Origin: Agromyces sp. H17E-10
Lineage (GTDB): Bacteria; Actinomycetota; Actinomycetes; Actinomycetales; Microbacteriaceae
DNA length: 64,000 nucleotides
NCBI RefSeq assembly: GCF_022919715.1
Contig: NZ_CP095042.1
Location: forward strand, 806,001 to 870,000
Direction: 5' to 3'
The first letter of the stretch is position 1. The number at the start of each line of letters is the position of its first letter. Under the pieces are notes generated by a model, which was given only the letters and a program-made list of their open reading frames with translations, had not been told where the DNA came from and searched no databases. This document shows, in pieces, positions 54,797 through 63,965 of the stretch. Position numbers and translations under genes: made by a program.

Positions 54797-56083
54797 TCAG
54801 TCGGTGAGCGGCGGCACCGTCTTCGGGCGCACGAGCGCCCACAGCCCGATGATGGCGACGGCCGCGGCGCCCGTCATGACGATCGCCATCGGCAGGGCGC
54901 TGCCCACGCCCATGACGCCGATCACCGGCGAGATGAGCCCGGCGAGCCCGAAGTTGAGCGCACCGAGCAGCGACGCCGCGGTGCCCGCCTCGCTGCCGTG
55001 CGACGCGAGCGCGAGGATCTGCACCGCGGGGAACGAGAACCCGCACGCCGTGATGAACAGGAACAGCGGCACGATCGTGCCCCAGAGGCCGGCCCCGGTC
55101 ACGTCGAGCACGCCGATCGCGATCGCCGAGCCGAACAGCACGAGGGTCGTGACCGCGAGGATCCACTGCGGGGCGACCCGCCCGCGCATGAGCCGCGAGC
55201 TCGTCTGCACGCCGATGATGATGCCGATCGAGTTGACGCCGAAGAGCAGTCCGTACTGCTGGGCGGTGAACTCGTAGACCTCCTGGAAGAGGAACGACGA
55301 CGTCGACAGGTAACCGAACAGGCCGGTGAACACCATGCCGCCGACCAGCGCGGCACCGAGGTAGACCCGGTCGCGGAACAGCGACGCGTACCGGTCGCGC
55401 ATCGTCGTGTGACCCGAGACGTGGCGCCGCGACGGCGGCAGCGTCTCGACGATGAGGAACGCGACGCACAACACGACGACGACGCCGTAGCCGGCGAGCA
55501 CCCAGAACACGCCGCGCCAGTCCATGACCTGCAGCAGCTGCGACCCGATCACCGGTGCGAGCACCGGTGCGAGCCCGTTCACGAGGGCGAGCCGCGAGAG
55601 CATCTTCACGAGCGGCTTGCCGCCGAACAGGTCGCGCACCATCGCCATCGCGACGACACCGCCCGCTGCCGCGCCGAAGCCCTGCAGCAGCCGGAACGCG
55701 GCGAGCCACGCGATGTCGGGCGACAGCGCCGCACCGATCGACGCGGCGATGTGCAGCGCGGTCGAGAGCATGAGCGGCAGTCGCCGGCCGACCTTGTCGC
55801 TCCAGGGGCCGACGATGAGCTGTCCGAAACCGAACCCGATCATCGTGCCGGTGAGCGTGATCTGCACCGCTGCCGCCGAGACGCCGAACTCGTCCTGCAG
55901 CACGGGGAACGCGGGCAGGTAGAGGTCGACCGTGAACGGGCCGAGCGCCGTGAGCGCCCCGAGCACGAGCACGTAGACGAGCCGCTGACGGCTCGACAGG
56001 CGGTCGCCGGGATGCACCGACACGACCGGCGTCGACCGGGTGTCGTCGGGGCGGACGATGGGGATGGGACTCGTGGCGGACAT
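54797..56083 (-). CDS. Bcr/CflA-family multidrug MFS exporter
   Basis: 428 residues, 12 helices. Drug:H+ antiporter-1 features: FTVDLYLPAFPVLQDEFG (about residue 48, the D-YLP-P signature of Bcr/CflA), FGFGQLIVGPWSDKVGRRLPL (motif A, about 85), RLLQGFGAAAGGVVAMAMVRDLF (about 130). Substrate unknown. 25 bases upstream of the PAP2 gene on the same strand. Upstream lies the perfect palindrome TCGAATCGATTCGA (56154-56167), possibly an operator. Confidence 0.9.
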   Translation of the reverse strand: MSATSPIPIVRPDDTRSTPVVSVHPGDRLSSRQRLVYVLVLGALTALGPFTVDLYLPAFPVLQDEFGVSAAAVQITLTGTMIGFGFGQLIVGPWSDKVGRRLPLMLSTALHIAASIGAALSPDIAWLAAFRLLQGFGAAAGGVVAMAMVRDLFGGKPLVKMLSRLALVNGLAPVLAPVIGSQLLQVMDWRGVFWVLAGYGVVVVLCVAFLIVETLPPSRRHVSGHTTMRDRYASLFRDRVYLGAALVGGMVFTGLFGYLSTSSFLFQEVYEFTAQQYGLLFGVNSIGIIIGVQTSSRLMRGRVAPQWILAVTTLVLFGSAIAIGVLDVTGAGLWGTIVPLFLFITACGFSFPAVQILALASHGSEAGTAASLLGALNFGLAGLISPVIGVMGVGSALPMAIVMTGAAAVAIIGLWALVRPKTVPPLTD

Positions 56084-56153
56084 GGCGTTCCTGGCGTGCT
56101 GGGAGGCGGAAAGGCGGCGGGGATGCTGCGGCGCACGCCGTCGGACGCCGGAC

Positions 56154-56167
56154 TCGAATCGATTCGA
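56154..56167 (-). promoter_or_regulatory. Palindrome upstream of the Bcr/CflA exporter
   Basis: TCGAATCGATTCGA is a perfect 14-nt inverted repeat 71 bp before the exporter start, in the 219-bp gap to the plus-strand acidic-protein gene. A second TTCGA-type word lies at 56170-56176. Candidate operator; no regulator gene adjoins it. Confidence 0.35.
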
Positions 56168-56302
56168 AGCATTCGAGAAGGCTCGATTCTACTCGACGCA
56201 GCGCCGCACTCGAGCACTCCGTGCAGGCTTCGCGAGTAGACTTCGAACCGACGACGTCGCCGAACCGACGGCGCCCCGATGCATTCGAGCGAGGGAGCGA
56301 AG

Positions 56303-56611
56303 ATGTCCGGATCCGAACGCGAAGACCCGACCCGCGAGCGCGGCGACGAAGCATCCCGGCACGCCGAGGCTGCCGACCAGGCCGCAGCCGACGCCGACCC
56401 CACCGAGGGCGAGTACACCGACGTCGACGGCTCGGCCCCGCACCTGCGCACGGTCGCCGGCGCGTACACGAGCGGCGAGGGCGTCGTCGATGACGAGGTC
56501 GGCTCGTACACCTCGACCGACGAAGATCCCGAGCTGCACGACGCCGCCGAGCGCCACGGCCGGTTCGCGTCGAACGACCCGCGCCGACCCCGCCGCACCG
56601 GCGACGACTGA
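56303..56611 (+). CDS. Acidic low-complexity protein with YT repeats
   Basis: 102 residues, strongly acidic and without hydrophobic segments, so probably a soluble disordered protein. Three loosely repeated units GEYTDVDG, GAYTSGEG and GSYTSTDE (about residues 45-85) are followed by a conserved-looking tail ELHDAAERHGRFASNDPRRPRR. ATG 56303 is preceded by gagggagcg. Related small proteins occur in this family of actinobacteria as hypothetical genes, as far as I can judge; function unknown. Confidence 0.7.
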   Translation: MSGSEREDPTRERGDEASRHAEAADQAAADADPTEGEYTDVDGSAPHLRTVAGAYTSGEGVVDDEVGSYTSTDEDPELHDAAERHGRFASNDPRRPRRTGDD

Positions 56612-56754
56612 CGCGGGCGTCGTCGGGCGTCGTCGTCGGACTTCGCCGCCCGCCGACGACCGTCGTCTGCCGACGACCGCGCTGACCGCCTCCACGACGC
56701 CGTCCGAAGCGGATCCCCAGCCGATTCGCGACGCCGCGTCGGTAGTCTGGATCG

Positions 56755-58113
56755 ATGCCGTTCGATCTGCGAGACATCCCGCTCGACCAGAAGGCCGAGG
56801 CCGCGCTCGCTGCGCGGGGCCTCGAGTACCGCGTCCTCGATCCCGCTGATCGATCCGCGCTCGAGGCGTGGGTCGACGCCGACCGGCGCGGCTTCCACGA
56901 GGGCCGCGCGCACGCGCCCGAACTCGCCCGTGAACTGTCGGTGATCGCCGACCGCCGCGTCGTCGGCGTCTACGACCCGACGCTCGACGCGCCCGACGTC
57001 CCGGTCGCGACCGCCGCCTGCTGGCCGAGCGGCCTCAGCGTGCCGGGCGGCCGCAGCGTCGACGCCTGGGCCGTCGCCTCGGTGACGGTCGCGCCGACCC
57101 ATCGCCGGCGCGGCATCGCCCGCGCGATGATGGAGGCCGAGCTCCGCAGCGCACAGGCCGCTGGGGCCGCGCTCGCGATGCTCACCGCCTCGGAGGCCAC
57201 GCTGTACGGACGCTACGGGTACGCACCCGCCGCGCGGATCGCGACGGTCGAGGTCGACCGCCGTCGGGTCGAGTGGACCGCGCCCGCCGAGCCCGGACGG
57301 GTGCAGTTCGTCTCCCCGCAGGTCATGCGCCCGGCCGCAGCGGCGATCGCACGCCGCGCGGTCGCGAGGACCCCTGGCGAGATCGACCGCTGGCCCGGCC
57401 TGCTCGATCGCATGCTCGGCACACACGACCCCGACAGCGAGCGGTCGCGCGCGATCCGCGTCGCCCGCTACGACGACCGGCACGACCAGCCGCAGGGCTT
57501 CGTCGTCTTCCGCCTGCGGCCCGAGCCCGGCACGCACGAGATGGCCCTCGAGTTCGACTTCCTCGCCGCCGCGACCGACGAGGCCGAGCGGGCGCTCTGG
57601 CGCTTCCTCATCGAGCACGACCTGGTCGCGAAGATCCGCGGTCGGCTGCGCTCCATCGAGGAGCCCCTGCCGTGGCTCGTCGCCGACCGCCGCGCGATCG
57701 GCATCGGCGAGGTGTCCGACCACCTGTGGTTGCGCATCCTCGATCCGGTCGCCGCGCTCGAGGCGCGACGGTACTCGGGCAGCGGCTCGCTCGTGCTCGA
57801 CATCGACGACCCGCAGGGCTATGCGGCGGGCCGGTTCGCGATCGAGTTCTCAGCCAAGGGCCATGCCGAGGTGCGGCGGGCCGAACCCGGTGGCACGGAT
57901 GCCTCGGCTCGAGCTGCGCGGCGCTCGCGCCCCTCGCAGGGGCTGGGACTGCGGCTCGGGGTCGCCGAGCTCGGCGCGATCTACCTCGGCGACGTGACGC
58001 CGTCGCTGCTCGCCCGCGCCGGGCGCATCGTCGAGACGACGCCGGGCTCGCTCGCGCTCGCCGACCGGCTCTTCGCGTCGCCGCGCACCCCGCACCTCAG
58101 CATCTGGTTCTGA
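56755..58113 (+). CDS. GNAT acetyltransferase, Eis-like
   Basis: 452 residues, full length for Eis-type enhanced-intracellular-survival acetyltransferases, with two GNAT-like halves and a sterol-carrier-like C-terminal domain. Acetyl-CoA loop VASVTVAPTHRRRGIARAMMEAEL (about residues 103-126), TASEATLYGRYGYAPAARIATVEV (about 143-166), second half around EFDFLAAATDEAERALWRFL (about 263), and the family's terminal PHLSIWF whose last carboxylate acts in catalysis. Such enzymes N-acetylate aminoglycosides or polyamines; the natural substrate here is unknown. Confidence 0.92.
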   Translation: MPFDLRDIPLDQKAEAALAARGLEYRVLDPADRSALEAWVDADRRGFHEGRAHAPELARELSVIADRRVVGVYDPTLDAPDVPVATAACWPSGLSVPGGRSVDAWAVASVTVAPTHRRRGIARAMMEAELRSAQAAGAALAMLTASEATLYGRYGYAPAARIATVEVDRRRVEWTAPAEPGRVQFVSPQVMRPAAAAIARRAVARTPGEIDRWPGLLDRMLGTHDPDSERSRAIRVARYDDRHDQPQGFVVFRLRPEPGTHEMALEFDFLAAATDEAERALWRFLIEHDLVAKIRGRLRSIEEPLPWLVADRRAIGIGEVSDHLWLRILDPVAALEARRYSGSGSLVLDIDDPQGYAAGRFAIEFSAKGHAEVRRAEPGGTDASARAARRSRPSQGLGLRLGVAELGAIYLGDVTPSLLARAGRIVETTPGSLALADRLFASPRTPHLSIWF

Positions 58114-58124
58114 GCCCGCCGGCC

Positions 58125-59273
58125 TCAGCGGGCGTCGAGCTTCGGGAACACGACCTTCTCGAGGATGATGATGAGCGACGCCGCGACCGGGATCGCGACG
58201 AGGGCGCCGAGCACCCCGCCGAGCGTGCCGCCCGCGACCGCCGCGATGACGACGAGCGCGCCGGGCACCGCCACGGCCCGGTTCATGATGCGCGGGCTGA
58301 TGACGTAGGCCTCGACCTGCATGTAGATCAGGTAGTAGATCGCCGCGGCGAGCGCGGTGACGGGCGACGCGGTGAGGCACACGAGCGAGATGATGATCGC
58401 GCCCGTCAGCGTGCCGACGAGCGGCACGAGCGAGCACAGGAACGCGATGAACGCGAGCAGGATCGGCGCGGGCGCACCGATGATCGACAGGTAGAAGAGG
58501 CTCAGCACGCCGTTGACCGCACCGAGCGTGACCTGGCCCATCACGTACCGGCCGACCGCGTCGGTGATGTCGCCGGCCACGTCGAGGTAGCCGCGGCGCG
58601 AGCTCGCCGGCACGAAGCGGGCCGACGCCCGGCGCATCCCCCGCAGCGACGCGAGGAAGTACAGGGTGAGGATGAGCACGATGATCGCGCCCGTGAAGCC
58701 GCCGGCGATGCCCGCGCCGACGGCGAGGATGCCGCCGCCGAGCGAGCCGATGTTCGCGGGATTGCTGACCCAGTCGCCGATCGCCTTGATCGTCTGGTCG
58801 ACGGCGTCGCCGCCCGTGATGTCGTTGATCCACGTGACGAAGTCGTTGTGCTGCAGGTTGAACGCGATGCGATCCCAGTCGTTCACGATCTTCGTGCCCT
58901 CGTTGATCACGATCGGCACGATCGCCGCGATCAGGGCGACGAACACCCCGATCACGACGGCGATGACGATGAGGATCGCCGCCCATCGCGGCAGCCCCTT
59001 GCGCTGCATCCAGCTCACCGCCGGGTCGAGGCCGAGCGCCAGGAAGAGCGCGAGCGCCACATAGAGGATGACCGTCGACAGCTGTCCGACGATGCCGCCG
59101 AGCAGGAGCGCGAGCAGCACGCCCAGGGTCGCCGTGAACCCGACGCGGAAGGCGCGGATGCGGAACTCGGGCAATGGGGCGGGCTCCACGGTCATCGACG
59201 GCGTCGTCGCCGGGTTCGCCGGTGCGGCGGACTCGGCGGGGCGACGCTTCGCAGGCAGACCGAAAGGCTTCAT
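58125..59273 (-). CDS. AI-2E family membrane transporter
   Basis: 382 residues with about eight helices (pfam01594). Conserved: ALFLALGLDPAVSWMQRKGLPRW (about residue 78), LTLYFLASLRGMRRASARFVP (about 214), the amphipathic GYLDVAGDITDAVGRYVMGQ (about 237), LVPLVGTLTGAIIISLVCL (about 285) and EAYVISPRIMNRAVAVPGALVVIAAVAGG (about 325). Members export or exchange small ions or molecules, some as Na+/H+ antiporters; the AI-2 link is not general. ATG 59273 begins a 30-residue polar tail. Convergent with the Eis-like gene (11 bp). Confidence 0.9.
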   Translation of the reverse strand: MKPFGLPAKRRPAESAAPANPATTPSMTVEPAPLPEFRIRAFRVGFTATLGVLLALLLGGIVGQLSTVILYVALALFLALGLDPAVSWMQRKGLPRWAAILIVIAVVIGVFVALIAAIVPIVINEGTKIVNDWDRIAFNLQHNDFVTWINDITGGDAVDQTIKAIGDWVSNPANIGSLGGGILAVGAGIAGGFTGAIIVLILTLYFLASLRGMRRASARFVPASSRRGYLDVAGDITDAVGRYVMGQVTLGAVNGVLSLFYLSIIGAPAPILLAFIAFLCSLVPLVGTLTGAIIISLVCLTASPVTALAAAIYYLIYMQVEAYVISPRIMNRAVAVPGALVVIAAVAGGTLGGVLGALVAIPVAASLIIILEKVVFPKLDAR

Positions 59274-59383
59274 GTTCCGACCGTACGGCCGGCACGCGGC
59301 ATCCGCGGGGAATGAAACGGCCCGGTGCCGTGATTGCACCCTTATGGATGCCGCGTGCGCGCGCCGTCCGCGAGAGGAGTGGC

Positions 59384-60826
59384 GTGGGCGACGCAGCAGG
59401 TGTTGGATTCCGGTCGGAGCGCGGGCCCGTGCTCATCGCGGTCATGCTCGCGACGGGGCTCATCGCGATCGACTCGACGATCCTCGCGACGGCCGTGCCG
59501 TCGATCGTGCGGGACATCGGCGGGTTCGCGCAGTTCCCCTGGCTGTTCTCGATCTACCTGCTCGCGCAGGCGGTGTCGGTGCCCGTGTACGCGAAGCTCG
59601 CCGACACCGTCGGCCGCAAGCCCATCATGCTCGTCGGCATCGCGCTGTTCCTCGTCGGGTCGGTGCTCTGCGGGTTCGCGTGGGACATGACCTCGCTCAT
59701 CGTGTTCCGCGCGGTGCAGGGCCTCGGCGCCGGTGCCGTGATGCCCGTGTCGATCACCATCACCGGCGACATCTACACGGTGCGCGAGCGCGCGAAGGTG
59801 CAGGGGTACATCGCGAGCGTCTGGGCGGCGGCGTCGGTGCTCGGCCCGACCCTCGGCGGCGTGTTCGCCGAGTTCCTGACGTGGCGCTGGATCTTCTTCA
59901 TCAACATCCCCCTCTGCATCATCGCGGGCGTGATGCTCTGGCGGGCATACCACGAGTCGTTCGAGCGCAAACAGCACCGCATCGACATCACCGGCTCGAT
60001 CGCGCTCACGATCGGGCTCACGCTCGTCATCCTCGGCGTGCTCGAGGGCGGCCAGGCGTGGGCTTGGTACTCGTGGCAGAGCCTCATCGCCTTCGGCGTG
60101 GGCGGGCTGCTGCTCGTCGCGTTCGTGTTCATCGAGCTGCGTGCGGCCGAGCCCGTGCTGCCGCTGTGGGTCTTCTCGCGACGGCTCATCGTGACGACGT
60201 CGCTCATCTCGCTCGGCGTCGGCGCCGTGCTCATCGGGCTCACGTCGTACGTGCCGACCTTCCTCGAGAAGACCGCGGACGCATCGCCCCTGGTCTCGGG
60301 ACTCGCGGTCGCAGCGCTCACCCTCGGCTGGCCGATCTCGGCGTCGAACTCGGGCCGCCTGTACCTGCGCATCGGGTTCAAGAACACCGCGCTCATCGGC
60401 ATCACGATCGCGGTGCTCGGCAGCATCGCGCTCTTCGCGGTCTCGTTCACCCCGAACGTCGTGACCACGGCGATCGCCTGCTTCATCGTGGGCCTCGGAC
60501 TCGGGCTCATCGCGTCGCCGACGCTCATCGCGGCCCAGTCGTCGGTGCCGTGGGAGGAGCGCGGCGTCGTGACGGGCGCGAACATGTTCCTGCGCTCGGT
60601 CGGCAGCGCGGTCGGCGTCGCGATCTTCGGCGCGGTCGCGAACGGCGTGATCGCGCGCTCGGGGCTCGGCGACGAGTCGCCCGTGGCCATCCAGGCCGCG
60701 TCGGCCGCGGTGTTCTTCGCGGTCGCAATCGCGGCCGTGCTCACGATCATCGCGGCGGTCGCGATGCCGCGCGCCCGCGTCGACGAGATCGAGCACCGGC
60801 CGGCCGAGGCGTCCGCCGCGGGCTGA
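59384..60826 (+). CDS. MFS drug exporter, DHA2 (14-helix) family
   Basis: 480 residues, 14 predicted helices. Motifs: AIDSTILATAVPSIVRDIGG (about residue 24, motif D1), LADTVGRKPIMLVG (motif A, about 73), RAVQGLGAGAVMPVSITITGDI (about 108, motif B) and VLGPTLGGVFAEFLTWRWIFFINIPL (about 143, motif C). GTG 59384 is taken as start because gagaggag lies 5 bases before; longer in-frame starts have no ribosome site. Substrate unknown. Confidence 0.88.
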   Translation: MGDAAGVGFRSERGPVLIAVMLATGLIAIDSTILATAVPSIVRDIGGFAQFPWLFSIYLLAQAVSVPVYAKLADTVGRKPIMLVGIALFLVGSVLCGFAWDMTSLIVFRAVQGLGAGAVMPVSITITGDIYTVRERAKVQGYIASVWAAASVLGPTLGGVFAEFLTWRWIFFINIPLCIIAGVMLWRAYHESFERKQHRIDITGSIALTIGLTLVILGVLEGGQAWAWYSWQSLIAFGVGGLLLVAFVFIELRAAEPVLPLWVFSRRLIVTTSLISLGVGAVLIGLTSYVPTFLEKTADASPLVSGLAVAALTLGWPISASNSGRLYLRIGFKNTALIGITIAVLGSIALFAVSFTPNVVTTAIACFIVGLGLGLIASPTLIAAQSSVPWEERGVVTGANMFLRSVGSAVGVAIFGAVANGVIARSGLGDESPVAIQAASAAVFFAVAIAAVLTIIAAVAMPRARVDEIEHRPAEASAAG

Positions 60827-60932
60827 CGCCCAGCGGGTCGAGGGGCGACCGGCGAGTTGCATGAGGATCTGCCCGGCCGCACCGTCTGCAGGCTCGATTC
60901 GCCGGTTCGTTCCTGCGACTCGCCAGTCACCC

Positions 60933-62387
60933 TCAGTCCCGACGCGCGAGCGGCGGCACGACCGCACCCTCGAGCGTGCGCACCCAGCGGTCGCCCGTCG
61001 CCCGGTGCTCGGCCCGCGTCGCGAAGCGGTAGTGGTACGCGTGCACGCGGATCCAGCGCGGCGCCTCCCCGTCGAACGGATCGTGCGCGAGCAGCGCGAG
61101 CGTCGGCGCGTCGGCCGCGAGCAGTCGCTCGATGAAGACGCCGAACCACGGCTCCCACATCCGCCCGAGCGGCAGGAACCACATCAGCCAGTCGAGCCGC
61201 AGGTGGTACGGCGCCCACTGGCGCGGCAGCGCGCGCACGTCGCCCGGCTTGCCCTTGAAGGCGTACTCCCGCCACGCCGCATCGTCGTCGGGGATCTCGT
61301 CGAGCGTGCCCGCGACGACGATCTCGATACGTCGCTTCGTGACGGTGCCGAACGCGCCGTAGGCGTTCACGAGCATCCACCGGTTGAAGCTCGCGTTCAT
61401 GAGCTGGCGGTGCGCGAACAGGTTGCGCAGCGGCCACCAGCTGAGCACGACGATCAGGGCGCTCACGGCGAGCACGACGATCATCCACCAGAGCGGTGAG
61501 CCCGAGGCATCCGCCCCGAGGTCGGCGGGAATCGCCGGGATCAGCCAGTGCCACACCGGGTCGGTGATCGCCGAGGCCGCGAGCACGACCGTGATCCAGT
61601 TGAGCCACGCGAAGTTGCCGGTCACGATGAGCCACAGCTGGGTGAGAATGACGACGGCCGCCGCAGCCGAGCCGACGGGCCCCGGCACGAACAGCAGGAA
61701 CGGCACGACGAGCTGCGCGAAGTGGTTGCCGAGCACCTCGCCGCGGTGGAACCACGGCGGCAGCAGGTGCGCCTGCCGGCTGAGCGGGCCCGGCATCGGC
61801 TGCGTCTCGTGGTGGTACATGAGCGCCGTGAGGTCGCGCCACTCGCGCCCGCCGCGGATCTTGATCATGCCCGCACCGAACTCGAGCCGGAACACGAGCC
61901 ACCACACCGCCACCACGATCGTGAGCGGCGGCGGCACCTGGTCGGAGCCGAGGAACGCGACCGTGAACAGGGCCTCGCAGAGCAGCATCTCCCAGCCGAA
62001 GCCGTAGAACGTCTGGCCGACGTTCACGATCGAGAGGTACAGCACCCACAGCGCGAGGAAGACGGCGAGCGGCAGCCAGGGCGGGCCCGCCTGCGGCAGG
62101 CCGATGACGAGGGATGCCGCGAGCACGACGCCCGACACGGCGACCGCCACGAGCCCCCGGTCGGTGTAGCCCCAGCGGAAGATCGTCGGACCGCGCAGCC
62201 TGGCGCCCGGAGCGTTCGCCCGGCGGAGCAGCGCGGGCACGGGCAGGAGCCCGTGCTCGCCGAGCAGGGGCCGGAACTGGTTCAGCGTCGAGACGAACGC
62301 GACCACCGCGAGCGCCGCGACGCCGCGCTGCAGCACCTGGCGGGCGACCTCGTAGTCGTTCGCGTCGAACCAGGCGGTCCAGTCCAC
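60933..62387 (-). CDS. Lipase maturation factor family membrane protein
   Basis: 484 residues with about ten membrane segments and a soluble C-terminal part, matching the LMF1/LMF2 family. Signatures: FRWGYTDRGLVAVAV (about residue 68), GQTFYGFGWEMLLCEALF (about 121), LEFGAGMIKIRGGREWRDLTALMYHHETQPMPGPLS (about 167-202, the family's best-conserved loop), NRWMLVNAYGAFGTVTKRR (about 336) and APYHLRLDWLMWFLPLG (about 393). In vertebrates LMF1 folds secreted lipases in the ER; the bacterial role is not established. Confidence 0.88.
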   Translation of the reverse strand: MDWTAWFDANDYEVARQVLQRGVAALAVVAFVSTLNQFRPLLGEHGLLPVPALLRRANAPGARLRGPTIFRWGYTDRGLVAVAVSGVVLAASLVIGLPQAGPPWLPLAVFLALWVLYLSIVNVGQTFYGFGWEMLLCEALFTVAFLGSDQVPPPLTIVVAVWWLVFRLEFGAGMIKIRGGREWRDLTALMYHHETQPMPGPLSRQAHLLPPWFHRGEVLGNHFAQLVVPFLLFVPGPVGSAAAAVVILTQLWLIVTGNFAWLNWITVVLAASAITDPVWHWLIPAIPADLGADASGSPLWWMIVVLAVSALIVVLSWWPLRNLFAHRQLMNASFNRWMLVNAYGAFGTVTKRRIEIVVAGTLDEIPDDDAAWREYAFKGKPGDVRALPRQWAPYHLRLDWLMWFLPLGRMWEPWFGVFIERLLAADAPTLALLAHDPFDGEAPRWIRVHAYHYRFATRAEHRATGDRWVRTLEGAVVPPLARRD

Positions 62388-62410
62388 GCCTCCACGCTAC
62401 GCCCGACCCT

Positions 62411-62495
62411 GGTCGGTCGAGTAGGCGCGAAGCGCCGTATCGAGACCACCGACGGAGTGGCCTCGACACGGTCCTTCGCCGCTCCTCGACCGACG
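62411..62495. repeat. Interspersed hairpin family B, inverted pair
   Basis: GGTCGGTCGAGTAGGCGCGA...TATCGAGACCACC (62411-62450) faces CCTCGACACGGTCCTTCGCC..CTCCTCGACCGACG (62461-62495). Sits between two minus-strand genes (lipase maturation factor and FAD oxidoreductase), where it may terminate the latter. Confidence 0.7.
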
Positions 62496-62502
62496 TTTCC
62501 TG

Positions 62503-63963
62503 CTACCCGACGCCGAACCGCTCCTTCAGCGCGAGCTTCGCGGCGTACCACCCGTTCATGCCGTGCACGGCCGGCCCGGGCGGCGTCGCGCTCGAGCACA
62601 GGTAGACCCCGTCGACGGGCGTGCGCCACGGTGCGGTCGACACGACGGGCCGCTTCACGAGCTGCGCGAACGTCAACTCGCCCGAGTAGATGTCTCCGCC
62701 GACGTAGTTCGCGTTGTAGGCGCCGACCTCGGCCGCCGAGCTCGCCGCCGACGCGAGCACGACGTCGCGGAATCCGGGCGCGAAACGCTCGACGGCGGCG
62801 GTCACGAGCTCGGTCGCGTCGAGCGTCGACCCTGCCGGCACATGCGTGTAGGCCCACAGCACGTGCTTGCCCTCGGGCGCGCGCGTCGGGTCGACGACGC
62901 TCGGCTGGCAGACGAGCACGTAGGGATGCCTCGGCGCGCCGCCGGCCCCGGCGCCGTGCACGTTCACCCCGGGCTGGAGGCCGTGCGCGACCGCGTTCTC
63001 GGCGAGCGCGATCTCACGGCGGCTGCCGCCGATGTGCACGGTCGGCGCGAGCCCGACGGCCGGGTTCGCCCACGGCACGGGTCCGTCGAGCGCGAAATCG
63101 ACCTTCGCGACGCCCGAACCGTACCGGTAGCGGCGCAGTGCCCGTTCGTAGCGGCGGGGCAGCTCGGCCGAGAACAGCAGTTCGGGCGAGGTGTCGAGCA
63201 GCACCGCACGCGAGTCGCCGACCTCGTCGAGGCTCCGCACCGGGGCATCCGTCTCGATCTCGGCGCCGTGGTCGCGCAGCTCGGCGACGAGGGCGTCGGC
63301 GATCGCCTGCGAGCCGCCGACGGGAAGGCCCCAGCCGACCCCGTGGCCGTGCATCGCGAGCAGCAGGCCCGCGCCGGCCGAGGCGAGCGACGGCATGCGC
63401 CCCGCCGCGTGCGCGACGACCCCGGTGAGCAGCGCGGGCGCGACGTCGCCGCTGAAGCGGGAGTTCCATGCCCCCGTGCCCTGCTCGAGCGCGCGAAGCC
63501 CGAATCGCACCGCGGCGATCGGGTCGCGCGGCACCTGCAGCAGCTGCGAGCCCGTGAACGCCACGACGCCGCGCTGTCGCGCGAGCAGGGGGGCGACGAG
63601 ACGGCGCCAGGAGGGCCCGTCGGCGCCGAGGCCGTCGACCGTGCGGTCGAGGTCGCGCCAGGCGATGCCCGCCCGCCCACCCGGCAGCGGGTGGGCGTAC
63701 GAGACGTCGGGCACGATCCACTCGGGTGCCCGAGGCCCGTCGAGGAGGCCCAGCTTGCGGAACACCGGCGAGGCGAGCGCAGCGGGGTGCACGGCCGAGC
63801 AGACGTCGTGGCGGAACCCGGGAAGGGTGAGTTCGGCCGTGCGGACGCCGCCGCCGAGCGTCGGCGCGGCCTCGAGCACGCGCACCGAGAGTCCGGCGCG
63901 GGCGGCCAGCACCGCGGCGACGAGACCGTTCGGTCCCGACCCCACGACGGTGACGTCGACCAC
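62503..63963 (-). CDS. FAD-dependent oxidoreductase, phytoene-desaturase/amine-oxidase-like
   Basis: 486 residues. N-terminal FAD-binding VTVVGSGPNGLVAAVLAARAGLSVRVLEAAPTLGGGVR (positions 4-41, GxGxxG plus Glu and GG doublet), and a C-terminal FAD loop VDGVYLCSSATPPGPAVHGMNGWYAA (about 450). It belongs to the COG1233 group related to CrtI and all-trans-retinol saturase; substrate unknown and no other carotenoid gene is nearby. Start GTG 63963, 2 bases after the stop of the preceding gene, so the two are in one operon. Confidence 0.88.
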   Translation of the reverse strand: MVDVTVVGSGPNGLVAAVLAARAGLSVRVLEAAPTLGGGVRTAELTLPGFRHDVCSAVHPAALASPVFRKLGLLDGPRAPEWIVPDVSYAHPLPGGRAGIAWRDLDRTVDGLGADGPSWRRLVAPLLARQRGVVAFTGSQLLQVPRDPIAAVRFGLRALEQGTGAWNSRFSGDVAPALLTGVVAHAAGRMPSLASAGAGLLLAMHGHGVGWGLPVGGSQAIADALVAELRDHGAEIETDAPVRSLDEVGDSRAVLLDTSPELLFSAELPRRYERALRRYRYGSGVAKVDFALDGPVPWANPAVGLAPTVHIGGSRREIALAENAVAHGLQPGVNVHGAGAGGAPRHPYVLVCQPSVVDPTRAPEGKHVLWAYTHVPAGSTLDATELVTAAVERFAPGFRDVVLASAASSAAEVGAYNANYVGGDIYSGELTFAQLVKRPVVSTAPWRTPVDGVYLCSSATPPGPAVHGMNGWYAAKLALKERFGVG

Positions 63964-63965
63964 GC

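Noticed and set aside
54797..56083. Purine or nitrate exporter role for the Bcr/CflA protein
   Set aside because: Motifs are those of drug antiporters and no regulon site or operon link ties it to the metabolic genes.
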